Source: Gelidibacter algens
GTDB lineage: Bacteria; Bacteroidota; Bacteroidia; Flavobacteriales; Flavobacteriaceae
DNA length: 64,000 nucleotides
Direction: 5' to 3'
Assembly (NCBI RefSeq): GCF_001678675.1
Contig: NZ_LZRN01000002.1
Coordinates: forward strand, 144,658 to 208,657
The position numbers and the translations under genes were made by a program. How positions within the stretch are numbered: the stretch's first letter is position 1; every line of letters starts with the position of its first letter. Below, piece by piece: positions 16,380 through 25,098 of this stretch. The notes beneath the pieces are model-generated. The model made no database searches and was not told where the DNA came from. It saw only the letters and a program-made list of their open reading frames with translations.

Positions 16380-18533
16380 ATGAAAGCTTTACCGACCTTA
16401 TTTTTATTTTTCGCACTTATCAAAAGTTTTAGCCAAACTACAATCTCAGGAAAGGTAACGGATCCTAAAGGATTCCCGATTGAAGGCGCCAATGTATACT
16501 TGGAAGGTTCCTATGATGGCGGCACCACTGACATTTCAGGATTCTTTTCTTTCAGAACGAGCGAGACAGGAACCCAGACCTTGGTCATTTCCTTTTTGTC
16601 CTTTGAAACCTTTAAAAAGCTAGCTGATGTTTCAACAATGACCGCATTACAGATCAAACTTATGGAAGATGTGAACGCCTTGGATGCTGTTGTACTTTCT
16701 GCCGGAACCTTTGAAGCAGGTGATAATAGTAAAGTCTCCGTACTGAAGCCTTTAGATGTGGTAACAACCGCAAGTGCCTTGGGCGATTTTGTTGGGGCGT
16801 TGCAAACCTTGCCGGGAACATCAACCGTGGCTGAAGACGGCCGCTTATTTGTACGTGGTGGCGAGGCAGATGAAACCCAAATTTTCATAGATGGCATTCG
16901 TGTATTTACGCCTTATAGTCCGACAACCAATAATATACCAACCCGCGGCCGTTATTCGCCATTCTTATTTGACGGCATTACCTTTTCCACTGGTGGGTAT
17001 TCGGCAGAATATGGCCAGGCGCTCTCCAGCGTTTTATTGCTCAATACCATTGATGAACCCGATCAAAACAAAACAGATATTGCCATTATGACCTTGGGTG
17101 GTGGCATTGGCAATACTCAAAAGTGGGATAAAAGTTCGTTGAGCGCCAATGCCTCTTATATTAATCTGGCGCCCTATATTGCCTTGCTTCCGGATAGAAA
17201 TAAATGGGACAAACCTTTTCAGTCCGCCTCAGGTGAAGCTGTCTATAGACGGCATTTTGAGACTGGGCTACTCAAACTTTACAGTGCTTTTGATACCTCC
17301 AATTTTGAATTGACCCAAGAAGACATCAACAGCACTGATGGGGTCCATTTTAAACTCAACAATAAAAACTTCTATTTTAATGGCTCTTATCAAGGTATGC
17401 TAACCGATGTTTGGACTGTTTTTGGCGGGTTGAGCTATACGCATGCTAAAACCGATGTTGGTATTATGGACAGCGATATCGATAACATTGAAAATTCATA
17501 CCACACCAAACTCAAATTTAAACGCCGCTTTAGCAATCGGTTGAAGCTGGCTCTTGGAGCCGAATATTTTTCAACCCATTTTAATGAATATTACAAAGAC
17601 GATTTGGTGTCATCTGCCACTAACGGGTTCACTAACAACATAGCAGCTTCATTTGTTGAAGCGGATGTTATTTTTTCAAAAAAATTGGCCTTAAAAGCAG
17701 GATTGCGTGCAGACTATAGCCAAATGTTCGAGTCTGTTGCCGTTGCGCCCCGATTATCATTGGCCTATAAGACAGCCAAAAATAGCCAAGTGTCATTTGC
17801 CTATGGTAATTTCTATCAAAACCCAAGTAATGACATTTTAAAGTTTGATCAGAATCTTGAACCGCAGCATACTGACCATTATATCTTTAACTATCAATAC
17901 AATGCTGAAGGCCGAATTTTTAGGGCCGAAGCTTACTATAAAAACTATAAACGATTGGTAAAATACGATACTGAATTTGTTGATTTTGATAGTAATTTCA
18001 AAAGCACAGGCAGTGGCTATGCGAAGGGTATTGATTTGTTTTGGCGTGATAATAAGAACATCAAGAATGTAGATTATTGGGTGAGTTATTCATTTTTGGA
18101 TACAAAACGTGATTATAAAAACTATCCTAGTGCCGCACAGCCTAATTTTGTCAATACCCACAATATTTCAGTAGTGGCTAAATATTGGATAGACGATTGG
18201 AAAAGTCAGGTTGGTTTTAGTTATGGTTTTGCTTCTGGAAGAAATTACACCGATCCTAATCAGGAAGGATTTTTGAATGCCAAAACAAAATCTTATAACA
18301 GCTTGAGCCTTAATTGGGCGTATTTATTAAGTCCCCAAAAGATACTGTATGCCTCAGTGAATAATGCTTTGGGCTTCAAGAATATCAACGGCTACCAATA
18401 TGCAAATACAGCAGATGTCAATGGCAGCTTTTCAAGGAGAGCTTTGCGTCCCGCTGCAGATCAATTCTTTTTTGTGGGATTCTTTTGGACAATCAGTGAT
18501 AAAGGAACAGATAATCAGTTGGACAACTTGTAG
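16380..18533 (+). CDS. TonB-dependent outer-membrane receptor
   Basis: 717 residues from the ATG at 16380 with signal peptide MKALPTLFLFFALIKSFSQ. A carboxypeptidase-regulatory-like beta sandwich (about 22-105) precedes the plug domain, recognisable from GTSTVAEDGRLFVRGGEADETQIFIDG (about 150-180). The rest is a 22-strand barrel ending in an aromatic C-terminus. TonB receptors import large or scarce ligands such as iron chelates, vitamins or oligosaccharides. No SusD partner and no ligand-specific gene sit beside it, so the substrate cannot be guessed. Confidence 0.92.
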   Translation: MKALPTLFLFFALIKSFSQTTISGKVTDPKGFPIEGANVYLEGSYDGGTTDISGFFSFRTSETGTQTLVISFLSFETFKKLADVSTMTALQIKLMEDVNALDAVVLSAGTFEAGDNSKVSVLKPLDVVTTASALGDFVGALQTLPGTSTVAEDGRLFVRGGEADETQIFIDGIRVFTPYSPTTNNIPTRGRYSPFLFDGITFSTGGYSAEYGQALSSVLLLNTIDEPDQNKTDIAIMTLGGGIGNTQKWDKSSLSANASYINLAPYIALLPDRNKWDKPFQSASGEAVYRRHFETGLLKLYSAFDTSNFELTQEDINSTDGVHFKLNNKNFYFNGSYQGMLTDVWTVFGGLSYTHAKTDVGIMDSDIDNIENSYHTKLKFKRRFSNRLKLALGAEYFSTHFNEYYKDDLVSSATNGFTNNIAASFVEADVIFSKKLALKAGLRADYSQMFESVAVAPRLSLAYKTAKNSQVSFAYGNFYQNPSNDILKFDQNLEPQHTDHYIFNYQYNAEGRIFRAEAYYKNYKRLVKYDTEFVDFDSNFKSTGSGYAKGIDLFWRDNKNIKNVDYWVSYSFLDTKRDYKNYPSAAQPNFVNTHNISVVAKYWIDDWKSQVGFSYGFASGRNYTDPNQEGFLNAKTKSYNSLSLNWAYLLSPQKILYASVNNALGFKNINGYQYANTADVNGSFSRRALRPAADQFFFVGFFWTISDKGTDNQLDNL

Positions 18534-18686
18534 TCTTAGAATGTATTTTTATTAAGGAATGTTGTTCTTACTCAGTTTGCACAAGTACCAAGAATGATTT
18601 TAAAATTTGATATGCAATAGCCTAAAGCCTATGGGAGATTTTACAAAACGCAACGCAAAAGTGGGCACAGGCCTAAAGCAATTTCC

Positions 18687-19760
18687 TCAGGACTCATTTT
18701 TTGTTTTGAGCTTCGCCAACTGTTTTTGCGCTTTTTCTAGTTGATCCTTAGTGGCTGGTTCGGGCAATTGTTCTTTGGCACCATCTGGCTCAAAAGTCAA
18801 TTCTACATAATATGGAAAATGGTCTGAGTCAATTGATTCGCAACTCTTCATATGTAATAATCTAAACTCGGGAGACACGTAAACATGGTCCAAAGGCCAT
18901 CGGAATAAATACTTCTGGGCATTGAACGTACTGAAAAAACCACGTCCAACCCTAATATCCAACAATTCACTTGTGGCTTGAAACAGTTTGGAGGTAGATG
19001 ACCATGGAATATCATTGAAATCGCCAATAACTATTACAGGAACCTCTGATTCACGTGCCAATGCAGAAGTCATCATAAGTTCCGCATCTCTATCTGTAGA
19101 CAAGGGGTTTTCTTGTGGCATTGGTGGTGTGGGATGGATGGCATAAAGTTGTATCACATCTCCAGAAGGTAAGCGTACCTTGCTATGTATGGATGGGATG
19201 CTATCGGTTACCAAAAATTTCACTTCTGGGTTTATGAGTTCTAGTTTGGAATACATTAAAATGCCGTAGGTGTTCTCTAGAGGTAGTTCTAATTTGTATT
19301 TGTAATCTGAAGTAAGGTTTTGAACTATGGCATCTTTCCAACGTTTATTTGCTTCCGTAAATACCATAATGTCTGCGTCCAATTCTTTAATGAGGTCTAT
19401 TAAATGGTCGTTATTTTCGTTTTTCTGTAAGACATTTGCCGTTAACAATTTTATTTTTGGTATCGTATTGGTCACTGTTGCAGCCATAACTTCTTTTTCA
19501 TGGAAGGGTGTATAAGGAACTATTTTGTAAAATTGATAAATAAAACAGGCGATGAGCATTAAGATGAACGCATAGTCTTTAATGTTTTTAAAATCGAATT
19601 TGATGCAATAGACAACAATTGCAATAAAAGTGAGGGTCGTCAGCTGAATATGTGGAAAATCAAACATCCGTATCCACCAGTAATCTGTTGGAATTAATGG
19701 AATTAACGTAAAAATTATGGCAATGATGCCAAACCCGAATAAAATTTTCTTTAGGAGCAC
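18687..19760 (-). CDS. Membrane-anchored endonuclease/exonuclease/phosphatase family protein
   Basis: 357 residues beginning at a GTG. Three hydrophobic segments (about 1-90) precede an EEP catalytic domain (about 105-330). Conserved points visible: LTANVLQKN (Asn), MVFTEANKRW (Glu), IHPTPPMP (His), VIGDFNDIPWS (Asp and Asn) and the terminal DSDHFP (Asp, His). EEP enzymes are metal-dependent phosphodiesterases acting on nucleic acids, lipids or inositol phosphates; the membrane anchor suggests an envelope substrate. It ends in a Lys/Gln-rich coiled tail. A paralogue lies at 52751-53836. Confidence 0.9.
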   Translation of the reverse strand: MLLKKILFGFGIIAIIFTLIPLIPTDYWWIRMFDFPHIQLTTLTFIAIVVYCIKFDFKNIKDYAFILMLIACFIYQFYKIVPYTPFHEKEVMAATVTNTIPKIKLLTANVLQKNENNDHLIDLIKELDADIMVFTEANKRWKDAIVQNLTSDYKYKLELPLENTYGILMYSKLELINPEVKFLVTDSIPSIHSKVRLPSGDVIQLYAIHPTPPMPQENPLSTDRDAELMMTSALARESEVPVIVIGDFNDIPWSSTSKLFQATSELLDIRVGRGFFSTFNAQKYLFRWPLDHVYVSPEFRLLHMKSCESIDSDHFPYYVELTFEPDGAKEQLPEPATKDQLEKAQKQLAKLKTKNES

Positions 19761-19903
19761 AAATATTTATTTTTTATCAAAGTAGTGATAATTATGGAAT
19801 ACACTACAATAGCCCATCAAAATAAAGGATTAGCGTTAAAGCTTTTATCAATTGAAACACATTTTCTCTTCTGAATTAAAGAAATTGCGTAAAACTTTAT
19901 ATC

Positions 19904-20221
19904 ATGAATATAGCGTATCTAAATTGTATTGAAGCCTGCCAAAAGTGCTTGGTAGACTGTCAAAATTGTCTCATTCAAATGGCTGGGATGAAAAGTATGA
20001 ACGACTGTCCCAAATGTTGTGTCCAGTGTATTGATGCGTGTTTGGTTTGCATCAAAATGATGTCAGCAAACAGTGACTATACAGCGGAATACTGCAAATT
20101 GTGTGCTGATATTTGCGATTGGTGTGCAGAACAATGTGGCCAACATGATCATGAACACTGCCAAAATTGCGCAGAATCTTGTAGAAAGTGTGCAGAAGAA
20201 TGCAGAAAAATAGCCGCATAA
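19904..20221 (+). CDS. Four-helix-bundle copper-binding protein (Csp/DUF326)
   Basis: 105 residues with 21 cysteines placed mainly as CxxC and CxxxC along amphipathic helices, plus a His cluster (QHDHEHC) near residues 80-85. This is the copper-storage protein pattern, in which Cys residues line the core of a four-helix bundle and bind many Cu(I) ions. There is no signal peptide, so it is a cytosolic (Csp3-like) form. It stands 27 bases before the GH3 gene on the same strand, with no linked copper exporter nearby. Confidence 0.93.
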   Translation: MNIAYLNCIEACQKCLVDCQNCLIQMAGMKSMNDCPKCCVQCIDACLVCIKMMSANSDYTAEYCKLCADICDWCAEQCGQHDHEHCQNCAESCRKCAEECRKIAA

Positions 20222-20247
20222 ACTCAATCGTATTTTATCTTTAGCCC

Positions 20248-21771
20248 ATGGCAATACTCGGTAATATCATTAAAGGATTCATTGATGTCAAAGAATCTTT
20301 TTCTTCAGGGCACAATCCTGTTGAAGAACAGCAAGCAGTTTTAAAAAAGCTTTTAACTAAAGCTAAAGACACTGCTTTCGGAAAACATTATGACTTTGAA
20401 TCCATACTGGAATCAGAAGAACCGGCAAATGTTTTTGCAAACAAAGTGCCTTATTTTGATTACAATAAAATTCAAAAAGAATGGTGGTATCGCCTTCAGG
20501 AAGGTGAAGAAAACGTCACATGGCCAGGGCATCCACAATATTTTGCTTTGAGTTCTGGTACTACAGGAAATTCTAGCAAGCGCATTCCTGTAACTGATGA
20601 TATGATAGAGGCGATAAAAAAAACAGGTATTCAACAGGTTTTCGCACTGAGTAATTTTGATTTTCCGGGTGATTTTTTCGAAAAGGAAATCATGATGTTG
20701 GGAAGTTCAACAGAACTAAAAGAAAACAATGACCACTTGGAGGGCGAAATAAGTGGGATTAGTGCCAGTAATATTCCATTTTGGTTTCGGTCATATTACA
20801 AGCCAGGAGAGGAGATTTCTAAAATTGACGATTGGGATGCTCGCGTGCAAAGAATTGCCGAGAATGCAGAAAATTGGGATATTGGCGCCTTAAGTGGGAT
20901 TCCATCTTGGATTGAACTTATGCTTCAAAAAGTTATCAGTCATCACAAACTGAACAATATCCACGACATTTGGCCTAATCTTCAAGTGTATACGTCAGGT
21001 GGTGTAGCTTTTGGGCCTTATGAAAAAAGTTTCAATGCGTTAATGGGCCATTCCATCACTGTAATTGATACCTATTTGGCATCGGAAGGTTTTGTGGCAT
21101 TTCAATCAAGACCAGAAACCGATGCTATGAAATTGGTAACTGATGAAGGGGTGTACTTTGAATTTGTCCCTTTCAAACCAGAGTATATCAATGATGATGG
21201 TGCATTAATTACGGATGCGCCGTCTGTAACATTGAAAGACGTCACATTAGATCAAGATTATGTATTGGTAATGAGTACTGTTAGTGGTGCATGGCGCTAT
21301 GAAATTGGAGACACTATTGCTTTTACAGATGTGGCCCGTGCCGAAATTAAAATTACGGGGCGCACTAAGTTTTTCTTAAATACTGTGGGGTCGCAATTAT
21401 CCGTCAACAAAATGGATGATGCCATGAAGCATTTGGAAGCGGAGTTCTCTACAAAAATTCCTGAATATACTATTTGTGCGAAACGCTGTGAAGATGGAGA
21501 ATTTTACCATTGCTGGTATATTGGTACTGAAGATGATCTTAATGAAGCGGCAATAGCAGAAAGTTTGGACAATTTTTTAAAAGAGGCCAACAAAAACTAT
21601 AAAGTTGCCCGTAGTAAGGCTTTAAAAGGTGTAAAGGTCAAACGTATAATACCGTCTATCTTTTATGAGTGGAGTGGTGCCAACAAGAAAAAAGGTGGCC
21701 AAGTAAAAATGGAACGAGTAATGAATGAGGATAAGTTTGAGGAATGGGAGCAGTTTGTTACTGAACAATAG
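20248..21771 (+). CDS. GH3-family acyl-acid-amido synthetase-like protein
   Basis: 507 residues. The ATP-binding loop SSGTTGNSSKRIP (residues 102-114) and a second adenylation motif GAWRYEIGDTIAFTD (about 350) identify the GH3/luciferase-type adenylation fold. Plant GH3 enzymes join amino acids to jasmonate or auxin; bacterial members are widespread in Bacteroidota and their substrate is unknown. It follows the copper-storage gene by 27 bases, and its 3' end overlaps the convergent metallopeptidase-like gene by 14 bases. Confidence 0.92.
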   Translation: MAILGNIIKGFIDVKESFSSGHNPVEEQQAVLKKLLTKAKDTAFGKHYDFESILESEEPANVFANKVPYFDYNKIQKEWWYRLQEGEENVTWPGHPQYFALSSGTTGNSSKRIPVTDDMIEAIKKTGIQQVFALSNFDFPGDFFEKEIMMLGSSTELKENNDHLEGEISGISASNIPFWFRSYYKPGEEISKIDDWDARVQRIAENAENWDIGALSGIPSWIELMLQKVISHHKLNNIHDIWPNLQVYTSGGVAFGPYEKSFNALMGHSITVIDTYLASEGFVAFQSRPETDAMKLVTDEGVYFEFVPFKPEYINDDGALITDAPSVTLKDVTLDQDYVLVMSTVSGAWRYEIGDTIAFTDVARAEIKITGRTKFFLNTVGSQLSVNKMDDAMKHLEAEFSTKIPEYTICAKRCEDGEFYHCWYIGTEDDLNEAAIAESLDNFLKEANKNYKVARSKALKGVKVKRIIPSIFYEWSGANKKKGGQVKMERVMNEDKFEEWEQFVTEQ

Positions 21772-22378
21772 CCTCAGTTTCTTTTGCTGCTGTGTTTCTT
21801 TTGTCAATAATGTCCATGATCTCTTCAGGTGATAAATAGTATTTTTTGATACGGAGTTTGTAAGCTTCATGTATCTCGGCATTGTTCAAAATAAAGTCCT
21901 TTGTTTTAAGAATATAGTCTTCCATATTGTGCTGTACCGCGTAAGTATCTGCAGCACGTTCAGCTTCCACAATATGATTGTCAGACATCACATACTTTAC
22001 TCCAAACCATAAGAGGTTGAGTTTGCTTCTATTGGTGTAATCTATAATATGCCCTAGTTCATGACCAATCCACCCAACCAACACATCTGAAGGAATATTT
22101 GTGGTCAGGAATTTTTTATCTGCAATTTTAAAGGTTTCGCTGATAAGCACCACATAGGATCTATTTTTCCGACTTCTAAAAAAGCTGTCAAATGTTGGTC
22201 TTGCCTGCATTGTTGATTTTTTGATGTTTTCCTTGAATCTAAACTCTATGGACGTTTCTTGCAGTTCAGGATAATACGCCAAGGCTTTATGGATTTCTTC
22301 AGAGATGGAATCAGGAATTATATGTTGTGCGTTCATTGACGTGCTTAGTGTAATAATTAAAAAGATGAGATACTTCAT
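21758..22378 (-). CDS. Secreted HELGH-motif putative metalloprotease
   Basis: 206 residues with signal peptide MKYLIFLIITLSTSMNA. The zinc-binding pattern GHELGHIIDY places H106, E107 and H110, preceded by an amphipathic helix (VLVGWIG) as in gluzincin proteases. A downstream helix AERAADTYAVQH near 135 supplies a plausible third ligand Glu, as in M48-like families. There is no membrane segment other than the signal. I recognise the metalloprotease architecture but not a named family. Confidence 0.75.
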   Translation of the reverse strand: MKYLIFLIITLSTSMNAQHIIPDSISEEIHKALAYYPELQETSIEFRFKENIKKSTMQARPTFDSFFRSRKNRSYVVLISETFKIADKKFLTTNIPSDVLVGWIGHELGHIIDYTNRSKLNLLWFGVKYVMSDNHIVEAERAADTYAVQHNMEDYILKTKDFILNNAEIHEAYKLRIKKYYLSPEEIMDIIDKRNTAAKETEAIVQ

Positions 22379-22610
22379 AAGGTAGAAGCCTCAAAATACA
22401 TTTATTTAGCTGCAATTGGGCAGGTTTTACTTTTATTTAACGAAAAGTGATTAGCGTTATAATTTGAATTTTTGCGGTATTGGAGCCTTCTAATGTGTTT
22501 TAAGTATGACAGCTAACGCCCTAGAATCGGCGTTAAAGTGATTATTTTTTGCTCAAATTTGAAAAAGACGGTTTTACGACTGTTTTTTTTATATGTGAAA
22601 TTCTCCGCGT

Positions 22611-23852
22611 TTAGTAACATTCAAAACATTTTAAATAGTGGCCATTAAGCTCAAGGTCTTCTGACCCTTTCAATGGTTTTGAAGGATATTCTTTTTCATT
22701 CAGAATACGTTTAAATGCTTTGGCATAAATGAGCAGTTCGTCCCTTCTGCTTTTAAGCTTGTTTTCAATAGTCTTGCCATCCAGATCGTATAGCTGTGAC
22801 GGCCATAGGCGAAGGGCATTTTCAATAACTGAATCTGTTAAGAGATGTTGCAATTGTTGTGCTTCTTCAATAAATACAGCTTCTTCAGTGCTCTTTAAAA
22901 AATAGACATCAAAATCGTGGATCAGTCCAGGCATGTAATCGATATCCTTATCAAAAGGACGCATTTCAGGCGTGACATTTTTATTGGCCAAAATACTCGG
23001 AATGATGCCACTGATATTAAAAAAAGCATTGTCTCTATCTGCTGGCAGCGGAATTGCAACTTGACCATTCTGTTCTTCTTTGATAATCCAGCCCCATTGT
23101 TTGGCATGCCTGTCCCAGTCACCAATAACCAAATCGAATAAACGTGCTCTTACCAAGGCGTGTTCATCTATCTTAAGTGTCTTACCACGTTCTAGTTTTA
23201 GGAGTTGAAGGTCATCAGTTTCTACAATTTCAGTAACGTTTTTGATGGACGTCCAATTGGTACTGCTTTCGGTTTCGTGCTCAAAAAGAAAAAGCTTGTT
23301 TCCATAAGTGTCATTATAATCTTTTAATGCGTCTTGTTTGGGAATGAAGTACAGTTTTGGAGCGGTGTGTTGTACATGGGCCGCCTCTGCCAAAGAAGCT
23401 ACTACTGTAGCGGCGTAGGGGTGCTGCGCACTAATACCATCTACGATGATATTTTCAAGTCCGAGGGTTTTGGCGAATTCCGGCACTAGAGGCGCGGGTG
23501 TCTTGTTGACGCTTCTTAACGTGTATTTATTACCAATGCTGTCCTCAAGTTTTAAAGATTTGGTCTGGTTACCACCACCTTCCTCTATAACGGTAAGCCC
23601 ACCTAAAAGGGTGTCCAAAAACGCCACCTTAACTTTTATGGGTGTAGACCATGCGTCACGGTAGTGCTCTCCCTGCATCAATTTTTTTAAGTCGTTTGCT
23701 TTATATAACGTGCTGGCAGCAATGGTTAATGAATCATAATCTTTAAAATTGATGCTATCAATAGTATCCAAATTGACAACGGTTGAGGTTTTAAAGTTTT
23801 CTGGGGTGCTGTTTAATGACCAATACAACACTATGATAAACAGAACCAGCAC
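22611..23852 (-). CDS. Standalone kinase-like protein with GDWDRH motif
   Basis: 413 residues with one N-terminal membrane anchor. The conserved run DLVIGDWDRHAKQWGWI lies near residues 238-254, followed by PADRDNAFF near 267. This DWDRH plus DRDxAF pair also occurs in large Bacteroidota proteins that combine metallophosphoesterase or BamA-like parts, and resembles the catalytic layout of HipA/Fam20-like kinases. The role is unknown. The reported start is a GTG inside the membrane segment. Upstream codons read KKIILIIGV back to a TAG, with no ATG, so the true N-terminus is unresolved. Confidence 0.6.
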   Translation of the reverse strand: MLVLFIIVLYWSLNSTPENFKTSTVVNLDTIDSINFKDYDSLTIAASTLYKANDLKKLMQGEHYRDAWSTPIKVKVAFLDTLLGGLTVIEEGGGNQTKSLKLEDSIGNKYTLRSVNKTPAPLVPEFAKTLGLENIIVDGISAQHPYAATVVASLAEAAHVQHTAPKLYFIPKQDALKDYNDTYGNKLFLFEHETESSTNWTSIKNVTEIVETDDLQLLKLERGKTLKIDEHALVRARLFDLVIGDWDRHAKQWGWIIKEEQNGQVAIPLPADRDNAFFNISGIIPSILANKNVTPEMRPFDKDIDYMPGLIHDFDVYFLKSTEEAVFIEEAQQLQHLLTDSVIENALRLWPSQLYDLDGKTIENKLKSRRDELLIYAKAFKRILNEKEYPSKPLKGSEDLELNGHYLKCFECY

Positions 23853-23954
23853 AACGCCTATAATTAAAATTATTTTTTTCTATGAGTTGTGTTCCTTTTT
23901 TTAGTACGTATGGTCTAATGCAATATTATATTTTCTTAACGGCGACCATTTGGT

Positions 23955-24524
23955 TTATTTTTCATTTTCACTCCGCCATTTAATATTGCAGCCAATGCTC
24001 GGTTTTTGGTTTTCAGGCGATGGGTTATTATTCAACAGTGCGTTAAGTGCATTGATCAGATCTTCTCCTGTCACAGGAATATCATTTCCTGGTCTTGAAC
24101 TATCCAACTGACCTCTATAAAACAATTCCAAGTTGGAGTCAAAAAGAAAAAAATCTGGAGTACAGGCTGCATTATATGCTTTCGCAACGCTTTGGGTCTG
24201 ATCGTATAAATACGGAAAAATATACCCTTCATCCACAGCCATTTTCTTCATATATTCCGGTCCATCCTGTGGATAATTGGTGACATCATTACTCGAAATT
24301 GCTATAAAATCAATGCTCTTAGATTTATAATCTTTTGCTAGTTTTGTGAGTTTTGAATTTACATGTTTAACAAATGGGCAATGGTTGCAAATAAACATTA
24401 TGACCGTTCCTTTAACGCCTTTGCAAGCATCCAAGGAAAGCTTTTCATCGCTTACAGTATCCAATAATCTAAAATTTGGAGCTTTCGTGCCTAGAGGCAA
24501 CATGTTTGAAGGAGTTTGGGCCAT
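23955..24524 (-). CDS. Thioredoxin-fold peroxiredoxin/TlpA-like protein
   Basis: 189 residues, no signal peptide. The redox motif CNHC is at residues 46-49 in FICNHCPFVKH, preceded by APNFRLLDT, which is the AhpC/TSA-type start. Family members are cytosolic thiol-disulfide oxidoreductases; the full thioredoxin-like fold continues to about residue 165 and ends with a short lysine- and glutamate-rich tail. The kinase-like gene follows on the same strand after 102 bases. Confidence 0.88.
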   Translation of the reverse strand: MAQTPSNMLPLGTKAPNFRLLDTVSDEKLSLDACKGVKGTVIMFICNHCPFVKHVNSKLTKLAKDYKSKSIDFIAISSNDVTNYPQDGPEYMKKMAVDEGYIFPYLYDQTQSVAKAYNAACTPDFFLFDSNLELFYRGQLDSSRPGNDIPVTGEDLINALNALLNNNPSPENQKPSIGCNIKWRSENEK

Positions 24525-24566
24525 ACTATTATTTTTTTATCTTGTAAATTAATTTAAAATTTGAAC

Positions 24567-24902
24567 ATGGAAAAGATAATAACTTTTGAGGAGTTCACCA
24601 AAGTTGATTTGCGGGTTGGCACTATTATAGAAGTCAATGATTTTCCTGAAGCAAGAAACCCTTCCTATCAGATGGTTATTGATTTTGGTAGCCTTGGCAC
24701 TAGAAAATCTTCCGCACAAATTACCACACTTTATGCAAAGGAAGACTTGTTGCACCGACAGGTTGTAGCAGTGGTGAACTTTCCTAAAAAGCAGATTGGA
24801 AAGTTTATGAGTGAATGTTTGGTGGTTGGTGCAGTAAAGGATCAGGATGTTTGCTTATTGAGTCCCGAAATACTGGTTAAAAACGGTTCACCTGTAGTTT
24901 GA
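24567..24902 (+). CDS. csaA: tRNA-binding domain protein, CsaA-like
   Basis: 111 residues from the ATG at 24567. FEEFTKVDLRVGTIIEV and KQIGKFMSECLVVGA plus the terminal LLSPE are the EMAP/CsaA OB-fold tRNA-binding signature. CsaA is a small dimeric protein with proposed chaperone and tRNA-binding activities. The neighbours are not functionally linked. A long inverted repeat at 25013-25047 separates it from the convergent peptidase gene. Confidence 0.9.
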   Translation: MEKIITFEEFTKVDLRVGTIIEVNDFPEARNPSYQMVIDFGSLGTRKSSAQITTLYAKEDLLHRQVVAVVNFPKKQIGKFMSECLVVGAVKDQDVCLLSPEILVKNGSPVV

Positions 24903-25012
24903 AATATTTTTAAGATTAAACATAAACACCATTTGCGCAATCTCTTTATCAATTCTTGCGAAAAAGTGGTGTCGGGCTTGACTAATTTTATGAGCTACGG
25001 CAATTAACAGAA

Positions 25013-25047
25013 CAACCCAAAATTAAGGAAGACTCAATTTTGGGTTG
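25013..25047. terminator. Inverted repeat between csaA and the M14 peptidase gene
   Basis: Perfect 12-bp arms CAACCCAAAATT (25013-25024) and AATTTTGGGTTG (25036-25047) around an 11-base loop. The following T-run is weak. Placed between convergent genes, it is probably a bidirectional terminator. Confidence 0.6.
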
Positions 25048-25098
25048 ATTTATGTATTATTTTGACTTCAATCTGTGCTTAATTTAAAAGCCATTCAA

